Of a stretch of 12,228 nt of DNA, positions 1 through 6,621 are shown piece by piece. The notes under the pieces were generated by a model. The model did not search any database and was not told the DNA's origin. It saw nothing but the letters and a program-made list of their open reading frames with translations. The position numbers were made by a program, and so were the translations under genes. The stretch is from Gemmataceae bacterium. Its GTDB lineage: Bacteria; Planctomycetota; Planctomycetia; Gemmatales; Gemmataceae. Location: assembly GCA_017853285.1 (NCBI GenBank), contig JAFMJU010000059.1:1-12228 (forward strand). Direction: 5' to 3'. Each line of letters begins with the position of its first letter. Within the stretch, counting starts at the first letter, position 1.

Positions 1-1239
1 GCCGTCCGGGCCCGCGATCAGGTAAAAGGTTTGCAGTACCTCGACGCCCTCGAGCTTGCCCGCCACGGCGTGCCGGTATATCCAACGCTTGTCCCCTGAG
101 GGGACTTCGCCCGAACTCAACGCCTCGGCCTGCTCCCACCCCGGGATCTTGCGGATGGCGGCCTGGAAATCCTCGGGGCTCTGGTGGCGACCCTTGCCGG
201 CGTTGGCCCATTGGGTGATGGTGGCCTGGGCCAGGAAATCACCCTTTTCCATCAGCCTAAGGACCAGGTGATTCTGGGTGCGCGTCACCTGGGTCCACCC
301 GCGCTCGTGCAGCAACTCGAATCGTTTTTGGGGGTCGCGGTATTCCAGAAGCAGGGCCGAGGCGGGCGGGTCGAACCCCATCGGCGCCGCGGCCAAAGCC
401 CCGTCATCCAGGGAGGCCGGCTTGTCGATTTTCTGCCGGTTCACCAGCACCTCGGCGTCCACCTCGCTGGCCGGCGTGGCCGGGCCGGCTTCGCGTTGAT
501 CGTGCTGCGACCAGCGCAATTCCGTGACTTGTTTGGCGTTGGTGTCGAATTTGGCCCGCCCGTTCACCTCGATCTTCATCGCTGAGCCGTTCTGGATGCC
601 GTTCACTTTTCCGGCAAACGCCAGCGTCGCCATGCCCTCGGTCCAGCCCTGCAGGGTTCCGGTGATGCTGTGGCTTTCCAGACCCTCCAGATCGCAAATA
701 GCCTGCACCGCGAAGTTGGGGATTTCCCAGGTGTCCCCCACCTTGATTTCCTTGCCCGGCAGCAGGGAGGGGATGGCCAGCGTGTCGAGATGCTCTCCAA
801 TCAGCTCGAGCTCCTCGCGCAGCAGGGCTCCGGCGGGGCTGTAGTGGGTTGGAACGCCCTGTTGCCGCTGGAAGATCATCAGGCGGCGCTCGTCCCTCAA
901 TTTGCGTTGGCTGGTCACCCCGTCCACGGTGATGGTGGCTTTGGCTGTTTCATAGCGCCGGGCGGCGCGCATGGGCTGCCCGGGCGCGCCTCCCGCCATC
1001 AAGCGCTCCACAAAAACCTGGTCCGCCTTGGCGTGGAGGGGCAAAGTGGCCTGGGAGTCCCCACGCAAAACTTTCAGCGACCCCTTGACCGACAGGTCCA
1101 GACGCACCTGCTGGCAAATTCCAGGTTCCACCGTTTCAGCCAGAAGAACGGTTTGAGCCCGGACAGAGTTGCCTTGCAGGGTTTGCAAGCAAACTACCAC
1201 GGCGCCCCAAAGGATAACCCTGGATGTAAAGGACGCCAT
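1..1239 (-). CDS. exported protein of unknown function, C-terminus cut by window edge
   Basis: The minus strand reads open from an ATG at 1239 to the left edge, giving 413 codons with no stop. Residues 1-29 look like a Sec signal peptide: an Arg near the start, a hydrophobic core (VILWGAVVV), and a probable cleavage site after VRA. The mature part begins as a mostly beta-like domain of about 240 residues. It includes a PGKEIKVGDTW segment (161-171), a pattern I associate with secreted bacterial proteins of unknown function such as the DUF6263 type. From about residue 295 a second region follows (RDPQKRFELL, then GWTQV), which loosely resembles PsbP/DcrB-like domains. Both assignments are impressions. 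An AGGTGGGG stretch about 8-10 nt upstream can serve as ribosome binding site. The gene lies 90 nt downstream of msrB on the same strand. The likely location is periplasm or cell surface; no catalytic motif is visible and the function is unknown. Confidence 0.82.
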   Translation of the reverse strand, partial: MASFTSRVILWGAVVVCLQTLQGNSVRAQTVLLAETVEPGICQQVRLDLSVKGSLKVLRGDSQATLPLHAKADQVFVERLMAGGAPGQPMRAARRYETAKATITVDGVTSQRKLRDERRLMIFQRQQGVPTHYSPAGALLREELELIGEHLDTLAIPSLLPGKEIKVGDTWEIPNFAVQAICDLEGLESHSITGTLQGWTEGMATLAFAGKVNGIQNGSAMKIEVNGRAKFDTNAKQVTELRWSQHDQREAGPATPASEVDAEVLVNRQKIDKPASLDDGALAAAPMGFDPPASALLLEYRDPQKRFELLHERGWTQVTRTQNHLVLRLMEKGDFLAQATITQWANAGKGRHQSPEDFQAAIRKIPGWEQAEALSSGEVPSGDKRWIYRHAVAGKLEGVEVLQTFYLIAGPDG

Positions 1240-1263
1240 TGTTTGATCCCCACCTGCGGATTC

Positions 1264-1294
1264 CCCACCCGCCATTTCCCGGAATGGGGGTGGG
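1264..1294 (-). other. GC-rich hairpin between msrB and the downstream exported-protein gene
   Basis: CCCACCC (1264-1270) pairs with GGGTGGG (1288-1294), and CCATT (1272-1276) pairs with AATGG (1283-1287). This gives a 12-bp stem with one bulged G (1271) and a 6-nt loop. No T tract follows on either strand, so it is not a standard intrinsic terminator. It lies downstream of the msrB stop and about 25 nt before the start of the next minus-strand gene. It could stabilise the 3' end of msrB mRNA, act in the leader of the following gene, or be incidental. Confidence 0.5.
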
Positions 1295-1329
1295 AGGATG
1301 GGGGCTTTAGTCGCGGAGAGGGGGCGAGG

Positions 1330-1746
1330 TCAAGGCGTACCGGCCGTACCCTTGGTCGGGACAAATCGCAACGCGGCGGCATTCATGCAATACCGCAAGC
1401 CGGTCGGGGGCGGGCCATCTTCAAAGACATGGCCTAGGTGGGCATGGCAGGCTTGGCAAAGCACTTCGACCCGGTGCATCGAGAAGGAGTTGTCGCCTTG
1501 GGTGGCTACCGATTCCGGGCCGGAGGGCTGGAAAAAACTGGGCCATCCGGTTCCCGAATCATATTTGGTGTCGCTTTCAAAGAGCGGATTGTCGCAACAG
1601 ACGCAGCGGTATTGCCCGGGTTCCTTGTTGTCCCAGCAATGGCCGGTGAATGCAGGTTCCGTTCCATGTTTCCGGGTGATGCGGAACTGATCCGGGGTTA
1701 GCAGTTCGCGCCATTCGGCCTCGGATTTCACAATGCGGGGTTTCAT
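1330..1746 (-). CDS. msrB: peptide-methionine (R)-S-oxide reductase MsrB
   Basis: This 138-residue protein has the usual length of single-domain MsrB. MsrB reduces the R epimer of methionine sulfoxide in proteins, normally recycled by thioredoxin. Visible signatures are HGTEPAF (27-33), the zinc pairs C48/C51 and C97/C100, YDSGTGWPSF (62-71), HLGHVFEDGP (103-112) and the catalytic region RYCMNAAALRF (118-128) with nucleophile C120. The resolving cysteine found in E. coli MsrB (SGCGWPSF) is Thr66 here. Two extra cysteines, C37 and C50, are present and one could take over the resolving role (inference). Ser after Asn in the common RYCxNS motif is Ala. The ATG is preceded by AAGGAAG with good spacing. 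There is no signal peptide, so it should be cytoplasmic. It is the first gene of the minus-strand pair and is divergent from the DUF1573 gene. Confidence 0.96.
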   Translation of the reverse strand: MKPRIVKSEAEWRELLTPDQFRITRKHGTEPAFTGHCWDNKEPGQYRCVCCDNPLFESDTKYDSGTGWPSFFQPSGPESVATQGDNSFSMHRVEVLCQACHAHLGHVFEDGPPPTGLRYCMNAAALRFVPTKGTAGTP

Positions 1747-1942
1747 GTTTCACTTCCTTGGCACGGGTTTCGGGTGCTTTTCTTGGGGAGGAGACGCTTT
1801 CAAAATCATCTTAGGCTGGTCCAATCCGTTTGGTTCTACCGGGGCGGATTCCCATCTGTGACGCATCCGGGCTTGATCCGGAAGAGCTCAAACCGTACCT
1901 GCGCCACATGGAAATTTCGCGTGGGCGGGGGAGGCCGTTTCC
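1747..1942. promoter_or_regulatory. divergent intergenic region between msrB and the DUF1573 gene
   Basis: This 196-nt stretch separates two divergent starts and should hold promoters for both directions. I see the msrB ribosome binding site at its left end and a GGGGGAGG ribosome binding site (1927-1934) eight nt before the plus-strand ATG. A weak plus-strand promoter candidate is TTGATC (1873-1878), a 17-nt spacer, then TACCTG (1896-1901); the -10 box is poor. A short inverted repeat, TCCGG/CCGGA (1866-1870/1878-1882), overlaps it. No convincing small ORF or riboswitch is visible. Confidence 0.4.
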
Positions 1943-2902
1943 ATGAGCCTATGGGGTGGGGTTTTGGTCGCTTGCCTGATGGGGCCCGGCCAGGTGATTT
2001 TCGACCCGGATGAGTTGGCCCTGGGCGAATTGCGCGTGGGGCAAAACCCCATGGTGCGTCTGATTATCCGAAACGCGGGGAGTACCCCCGCCAAACCTTT
2101 GAAACTGGAAACCAGTTGTGGTTGTCTGGCGGCGGGATCCTTGCCTGCCCGGCTGGAACCGGGCCATTCCGCCGCCGTGGACCTACGGTTGCGGACTCTC
2201 AGCCTGCCGACCGGCCCGCACGCATGGCGGGCCCGCTTGACCTATGCCGCGGATCATTCCAAACCGGACGAAACCAGGGAGGTGGAAACCCGCCTGTCCA
2301 CGGTGGTCCGCCGTGAACTGGAGGTGGAACCAGCCATTATGGCGCTCTCCATGGGGGCAGGCGGTGAGGCGGAAACCACCGTGAGGGTGAAAGATTTGCG
2401 GCAAAAACCATTGAAAGTGACAGGCTTCACCAGCACCGTCCAAGGGTTGCAGGTGCGCCATGCCAAGGGGGAACCGGGTGAGCAGGTCATGCGGGTGACT
2501 GTTCGCGGTGACCAAACCGGCAAGTCGGAGGGGGTTGTCCGCCTGGGAACCAACGATCCCGATTACCCAGTGCTGGAGGTGCCGGTGACCGTCACGGTCC
2601 GCGCCAGGGAAACCATCCGGGTCACCCCAGAACGCCTCGAGTTGCGGGGGCTCGCCGGGACAACCGTTTCCAGACTGGTCCGGGTGGAACGCGGGGATGG
2701 GCTGCCCGCCGAGATTTTAGGGGTGACCGGCGCGGAATCGGCGGGATTGACCACGCGGCACGCCAATGGCAACTCCCAATCGCCCGCGGCCACGGTCCGT
2801 GTGGAGGCCACGGTGGCACTGGGCGAAAAAGTCGGTCAGGTGGAAATACGCCTGCGCGATGGAACCACCAGCCGCATTCCTGTTTTTCTGGTGGGCGAGT
2901 GA
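1943..2902 (+). CDS. DUF1573 family exported protein
   Basis: This 319-residue protein starts with a short hydrophobic segment (about residues 2-16), likely a signal peptide or anchor. Three immunoglobulin-like beta domains appear to follow: about 18-122, 124-220 and 222-319. The first carries the DUF1573 hallmark TSCGC (57-61) after a strand reading RLIIRNAGSTP. The second ends with GTNDPDYPVLEVPV, another phrase common in this family. DUF1573 proteins are abundant in planctomycetes and Bacteroidetes and are thought to be periplasmic or surface proteins; no biochemical role is established to my knowledge. The start is supported by GGGGGAGG at 1927-1934; the upstream ATG at 1908 is out of frame. 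The gene is first in the plus-strand block, 39 nt before recO. Lys codons are mostly AAA (7 of 9 by eye), unlike bamD downstream. Confidence 0.88.
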   Translation: MSLWGGVLVACLMGPGQVIFDPDELALGELRVGQNPMVRLIIRNAGSTPAKPLKLETSCGCLAAGSLPARLEPGHSAAVDLRLRTLSLPTGPHAWRARLTYAADHSKPDETREVETRLSTVVRRELEVEPAIMALSMGAGGEAETTVRVKDLRQKPLKVTGFTSTVQGLQVRHAKGEPGEQVMRVTVRGDQTGKSEGVVRLGTNDPDYPVLEVPVTVTVRARETIRVTPERLELRGLAGTTVSRLVRVERGDGLPAEILGVTGAESAGLTTRHANGNSQSPAATVRVEATVALGEKVGQVEIRLRDGTTSRIPVFLVGE

Positions 2903-2941
2903 AAGCCAAATCCTGCAGGGAATGCCATTCGGGGATGACTG

Positions 2942-3700
2942 TTGCCGTTGGAAACGGTTGAGGGACTGGTGGTTCGGGTTTCCGACTGGAGTGAAACCAG
3001 CCGGATCGTGACCCTTTACACCAGGGAGCATGGCAAAGTGCGGGCTTTGGCAAAGGGCGGAAGAAGATTGAGATCTCCCTTTGAAAGTTCACTTGACTTG
3101 CTGAAGCACGATCGTATGGTCCTGCTCCGCAAGACTTCAGGCGGACTGCACCTGCTGACTGAATCGACGCAGTTGGGCCGGTATCCGGGATTGGCCAGGG
3201 ATTACCAGGCACTGAACGGGGCTTATTTGGTTGCGGAATTACTGGGGGATTGGACAGAGGAAAACGATCCGCATCCAGAGTTGTTCGAGGCGGCCCTGGG
3301 CTGTTTGCGCGACCTGGATTCCGGCGGATGGGATCCCCGGGACAGGGTGGTGGTTTTCGAACTGGCGCTGTTGATCGAGCTTGGTTATCGCCCGGAAATG
3401 GGTGGTTGTGTCGGGTGCGGGAAAAAGGCGGAAAAGGGGCCGGCGGCATTCGCGTTCGAATCCGGCGGCCTGGTGTGCAGGGAGTGCAGGCGGGACCAGC
3501 GCGGTTGGCGGGAGTTGCCCGAGCGGTGCTGGAAACTGGCGCGGGACCTGGTGGCGGTTCGGGAAGCCGGCCGTGACGGACAGGCCGAGTTGGCGGAAGC
3601 GGCCATGTCCGCGAGGCGGGAGGTGAGGCGGTGGCTGGGCGAATACCTAAGCTGGATCCGCGGACGCCGACCCCGGCTCATGGGCTGGCAGGAGGAATGA
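2942..3700 (+). CDS. recO: DNA repair protein RecO
   Basis: RecO works with RecF/RecR to load RecA onto SSB-coated single-stranded DNA and anneals complementary strands during recombinational repair. The 252 residues match the usual length. The N-terminal OB-fold shows the typical opening VEGLVVRVSDWSETSRIVTL and the basic segment ALAKGGRR (35-42). A helical middle follows, with a C-terminal zinc site of C156, C159, C179 and C182. The start is a TTG at 2942: the reading frame is closed by TGA at 2936-2938, no ATG or GTG is available, and GGGGA (2931-2935) lies six nt upstream. A second TTG at 2948 is possible but too far from that site. The stop overlaps the ATG of the BamD-like gene (ATGA). 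The sequence shows nothing specific about regulation. Confidence 0.95.
   Translation: MPLETVEGLVVRVSDWSETSRIVTLYTREHGKVRALAKGGRRLRSPFESSLDLLKHDRMVLLRKTSGGLHLLTESTQLGRYPGLARDYQALNGAYLVAELLGDWTEENDPHPELFEAALGCLRDLDSGGWDPRDRVVVFELALLIELGYRPEMGGCVGCGKKAEKGPAAFAFESGGLVCRECRRDQRGWRELPERCWKLARDLVAVREAGRDGQAELAEAAMSARREVRRWLGEYLSWIRGRRPRLMGWQEE
3690..3695 (+). promoter_or_regulatory. ribosome binding site that makes the bamD-like start ambiguous
   Basis: A perfect AGGAGG sits inside the end of recO. It is only one nt before the ATG at 3697, which is too close for normal use, but seven nt before an in-frame GTG at 3703. The spacing therefore favours GTG 3703, which would shorten the protein by two residues and remove the four-nt overlap with recO. 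Confidence 0.6.
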
Positions 3701-5025
3701 GCGTGGCCCAAGCCCGTTCGGAAAAATCGACTTCAGGCCGCCCTTGGCTCTTGCTGGCCGCTGTTGCCCTGCCATGGGCTTCAGGTTGCTCCACCATGAG
3801 CGCCAAGTGGGACCAGATGGCGCAGAAATGGGATGATCTTCCCATTGTGGGCTTTCCCGATGCCCCCATGCCACCGGCTGATTCGGGGCAATTGGGGCCG
3901 GACGGCGTGACAGAGGCGCCTCCGCTGGATCCGAAAAGCCCGGAGGGGCGACTGGCGGGGGCGCGTGAGCTTTTCCGCCGCGGTGACTACAAAACCGCCG
4001 AATCCATTTTCCACAGGCTCTACCGCAACCAGAAGAATCCACTGCCTGTCCTTGAGGAGGCCCGTTACTACGAGGCCGAATGCCTGCGGTTGCAAGGACA
4101 TTACCCCAAGGCTGCCGACACTTATGTGGACCTGCTGAACAAGTTCGACCGCACCCAGTACAAGGAGCAGGCGCTCCAGCACATGTACGACATCGCCAAT
4201 TACTGGCTGGATGACACCCGCAAGCAGATGACCCAGGAACGGGAAAAAACAGACGGCAAGCGCTGGTTCGTGGAGCCTGCCTTCGTGTCGCTTGAGCGCT
4301 CCAAGCCCTTCATGGACCGCGAGGGACGCGCCATCGAGAAGCTGGAGCAGGTGCGCTTCCACGACATCAACGGGCCACTGGCCGACAAGGCCTTGTTCCT
4401 GTGCGGCTGCGTGAAGTTCTTCCGCAAGGATTTCGCCGAGGCCGACTACTACTTCTCGCAGATCCACGAGCGGCATCCCAACAGCGAGCTGGCCTCGCAA
4501 TCGGTGGAGCTGGCGATCATCAGCAAGCACCTCAGCACCGGCGGCGCCGACTACGATGGCCGCAAGGTTGCCGAGGCGCGCATGCTGGTGCACTCCGCGT
4601 TTTCCAACTACCCCGAGCTGGCCGAGAAGAAGGACTTCCTCACGCGGCAACTCGTGGGGATCACCATGCAGCAGGCGGAGAAGGACTTCAAGGTCGCCGA
4701 GTTTTACGAGCGAACCAAGCACCCCTCCAGCGCCTACTTCTACTACGAGTTGGTCCGCCGGCGTTTCCCGGGCACGCCCTACGCCGAGGAATCGAAGATA
4801 CGCATGGCATCGCTGCGGGAGAAGCATCCCGAGGGGGCACCGGCGGAACCTTCGCGCCAGCCGATGAAAACCCTGCCCGAAGTCAAATGGCCTTGGCAGC
4901 GCAAGGACGCAGATGTCGCCGGCCCGGCGAACGAGACGGCCCCGCCGCCCAGACAGCTTCCCGCTGGCATGCTTCCACCCAGCGCCTCCCCAGGCGGTGG
5001 CGGAGGAGGGAACTACCTGCCATGA
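3697..5025 (+). CDS. bamD: BamD-like outer-membrane assembly lipoprotein with TPR repeats
   Basis: BamD is the essential lipoprotein partner of BamA in the complex that inserts beta-barrel proteins into the outer membrane. This 442-residue protein has a lipoprotein signal: hydrophobic core PWLLLAAVALPW, then lipobox ASGC with Cys31. TPR-like helices run from about 84 to 275, beginning with ARELFRRGDYKTAESIF. The part around 325-370 (FKVAEFYERTKHPSSAYFYY, then RRFPGTPYAEE) strongly recalls the BamD C-terminal repeats. It is much longer than E. coli BamD (about 245 residues): an extra middle section and a Pro/Gly-rich tail (about 375-442, with a run of six Gly) account for this. The start is ATG 3697 overlapping the recO stop, or more likely by spacing GTG 3703. 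Earlier in-frame starts up to 3631 lie inside recO and precede the signal peptide. From about codon 110 the codon usage becomes strongly G/C-ending. It could instead be a more general TPR lipoprotein. Confidence 0.8.
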   Translation: MSVAQARSEKSTSGRPWLLLAAVALPWASGCSTMSAKWDQMAQKWDDLPIVGFPDAPMPPADSGQLGPDGVTEAPPLDPKSPEGRLAGARELFRRGDYKTAESIFHRLYRNQKNPLPVLEEARYYEAECLRLQGHYPKAADTYVDLLNKFDRTQYKEQALQHMYDIANYWLDDTRKQMTQEREKTDGKRWFVEPAFVSLERSKPFMDREGRAIEKLEQVRFHDINGPLADKALFLCGCVKFFRKDFAEADYYFSQIHERHPNSELASQSVELAIISKHLSTGGADYDGRKVAEARMLVHSAFSNYPELAEKKDFLTRQLVGITMQQAEKDFKVAEFYERTKHPSSAYFYYELVRRRFPGTPYAEESKIRMASLREKHPEGAPAEPSRQPMKTLPEVKWPWQRKDADVAGPANETAPPPRQLPAGMLPPSASPGGGGGGNYLP

Positions 5026-5068
5026 CGCGGCTAAGCCATCCAATATTTTCCTGCCCGGGGACCGTTCA

Positions 5069-5689
5069 ATGATCCGCCATGTGGGGATGGGCGCCCTCGC
5101 TGGTCTGCTGGTCATCCTGGCTGTCGGCGCGGGGTGCCAGAGCTGGGACGGCCACATCGTGCTGGGCAAATATTCCACACGCCCGGTGTACGATGCCGGC
5201 ATCCGCACCGTGCGGGTTCCGGTCTTCAAGAACAAAACCCAGGTGTTCCAGGGCAACTCGGGCATCGAGAACGAGCTGACCACCGTTGTGATCCGGTCGA
5301 TCGAAGGCCGAACGCCCTACAAGGTGGTGCCCGAAAATCAGGACGCCGACACGGAGTTGACCGGCGTGATCACCGCCTTCACCAAGGGGATCACGAACCG
5401 CAACCAGCTCAACGAGGTGCGCGAGGCGGAAACCTTCCTGTCTGTCGACATCGTCTGGAAAGATTTGCGTACCGGTGAAATCTTGTCCCAGCCCCGCCGC
5501 CGCGAATTGGATACCCCGACCGCCGCGTTCAACCTGCCGCCAGTTGGCCCGCCGACGGTGGTGCCCGTGCGCATCACCAGCACCGGCAGCTTCATACCCG
5601 AACTGGGGCAATCGATAACCTCTTCCCGGCAGGTCAATTTCGAGCGGGTGGCCCAGCAGATCGTGCAGATGATGGAGCGTCCCTGGTGA
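5069..5689 (+). CDS. lptE: LptE family LPS-assembly lipoprotein
   Basis: LptE is the lipoprotein that plugs the LptD barrel and helps place lipopolysaccharide in the outer leaflet of the outer membrane. The 206-residue protein starts with a lipoprotein signal peptide (LAGLLVILAVGAGC, Cys23). The family pattern follows: IRTVRVPVFKNKTQ (45-58), IENELTTVVIRSIEGRTPYK (66-85), then ADTELTGVITAF (93-104), ending in a helical FERVAQQIVQMM. The reading frame is open upstream to 4913, inside bamD, but the ATG at 5069 is the first that leaves a proper signal peptide. A GGGG at 5057-5060 is the only weak ribosome binding site. It lies 43 nt after the BamD-like gene, so two outer-membrane assembly lipoproteins are adjacent. 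Its stop shares one base with the folP ATG (TGATG). No LptD is visible here. Confidence 0.85.
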   Translation: MIRHVGMGALAGLLVILAVGAGCQSWDGHIVLGKYSTRPVYDAGIRTVRVPVFKNKTQVFQGNSGIENELTTVVIRSIEGRTPYKVVPENQDADTELTGVITAFTKGITNRNQLNEVREAETFLSVDIVWKDLRTGEILSQPRRRELDTPTAAFNLPPVGPPTVVPVRITSTGSFIPELGQSITSSRQVNFERVAQQIVQMMERPW

Positions 5690-6570
5690 TGCCTTCCTTC
5701 CCTGCACACCCCGGGGAATGGCCGGCCTGGAACTGGTCTTTCAAGGGAATCCAAATGGGGGCCGACGGGGCCCCCGTTGTCATGTCCATTCTGAATGTCA
5801 CTCCCGACAGTTTCTCCGACGGGGGAGAATGTCAAACCGTCGCGGACGCAGTCACCGCGGCGCTCAGGCAAAGGGACCAGGGGGCGACCATCATCGACAT
5901 CGGGGGTGAATCGACCCGTCCTGGTGCGAAAACTGTCGACGCCGAGGAGGAGTCCCGGCGGGTGGTGCCGGTGATTGAGGCGCTTTCTTTGGAAAAAGGC
6001 CTGATCTTGTCGGTGGACACCCGCAAGGCTGTGGTGGCCCGCAGGGCGTTGGAGGCTGGTGCCCAGATTGTCAACGATGTGACCGGTTTGGGCGACCCGG
6101 AGATGGCTGGCGTGGTCAGCCGGGCCGGGGCGGGCCTGGTGCTGATGCACATCCAGGGTGAACCGGGCACCATGCAGGACAACCCCTGCTACCGGGATGT
6201 CTGCTCCGAGGTGGCCGACCATCTGGCAAGCCGTTTGGCGCAAGCCCGGGCGGCCGGAATCCCCGACGAGGCGATCGCCCTCGACCCGGGCATAGGATTC
6301 GGCAAGACTTATAAGCATAACCTGAGCCTGCTGGGGCCGGGTGGGCTGGATGGCCTCCTAAGACTGGGGCGGCCCATTCTGCTGGGTGTTTCACGCAAGT
6401 CTTACCTGAAGACCATGCTGGGGCGAGCGGTTGAGGATCGCCTGGCCGGGACCCTGGCAACCATGTCGGTGGCGCTGGCCCGTCGCTCAGCCCACATTTT
6501 GCGGGTCCATGATGTGGCCCCGGCGGTGGACCTGGTCAAGGTGTGGCGGGCTTTGGACACCGCGGCCTGA
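5689..6570 (+). CDS. folP: dihydropteroate synthase
   Basis: FolP condenses p-aminobenzoate with 7,8-dihydropterin pyrophosphate to dihydropteroate in folate synthesis; it is the sulfonamide target. In this 293-residue TIM barrel I see ILNVTPDSFSDGG (34-46), DIGGESTRPGA (70-80), SVDTRK (108-113), NDVTG (129-133), MHIQGEPGTMQ (153-163), DPGIGFGKT (199-207), GVSRKSY (233-239) and RVHDV (272-276). All pterin- and phosphate-binding motifs look intact. The ATG at 5689 overlaps the lptE stop (TGATG). A GTG directly before it (5686) and an ATG at 5755 are alternatives. The upstream start is favoured because the WSFKG segment (16-20) fits the beta-hairpin usually preceding the first motif. A 7-bp GC hairpin (5757-5763 with 5769-5775) lies just at ATG 5755. 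The gene is 51 nt upstream of cdaA. Confidence 0.96.
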   Translation: MPSFPAHPGEWPAWNWSFKGIQMGADGAPVVMSILNVTPDSFSDGGECQTVADAVTAALRQRDQGATIIDIGGESTRPGAKTVDAEEESRRVVPVIEALSLEKGLILSVDTRKAVVARRALEAGAQIVNDVTGLGDPEMAGVVSRAGAGLVLMHIQGEPGTMQDNPCYRDVCSEVADHLASRLAQARAAGIPDEAIALDPGIGFGKTYKHNLSLLGPGGLDGLLRLGRPILLGVSRKSYLKTMLGRAVEDRLAGTLATMSVALARRSAHILRVHDVAPAVDLVKVWRALDTAA

Positions 6571-6591
6571 GCGAACCGCCGCGAGGTTTTT
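6561..6591 (+). terminator. terminator-like hairpin with T5 tract between folP and cdaA
   Basis: CGCGGC (6561-6566) pairs with GCCGCG (6578-6583) across an 11-nt loop that contains the folP stop, and TTTTT follows at 6587-6591 after three bases. The stem is short and the loop large, so termination may be partial. If active, it would let folP and the upstream genes be expressed at a different level from cdaA-cdaR. Confidence 0.35.
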
Positions 6592-6621
6592 GTCGGATAG
6601 GGTAGGGGGTGACTGTCCAAG

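Noticed and set aside
670..1437. 255-codon plus-strand open frame over the exported-protein gene
   Set aside because: It runs through the intergenic hairpin and into msrB in antisense, and its product has no domain signal, while the minus strand has a signal peptide and continuous sensible protein.
1873..1901. Sigma70-like promoter TTGATC-17-TACCTG upstream of the DUF1573 gene
   Set aside because: The -10 box matches poorly, so it is mentioned only as a weak candidate within the intergenic region.
3781..5283. 500-codon open frame on the minus strand opposite the bamD/lptE genes
   Set aside because: Its translation is rich in Leu, Val, Gly and His with no domain pattern; it mirrors the G/C-ending codon bias of the plus-strand genes, which keeps antisense stops rare.
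5757..5775. 7-bp GC hairpin at the alternative folP start ATG 5755 as a translational control element
   Set aside because: Short G and C runs are frequent in this GC-rich coding DNA, and ATG 5689 with the stop-start overlap is the better start.
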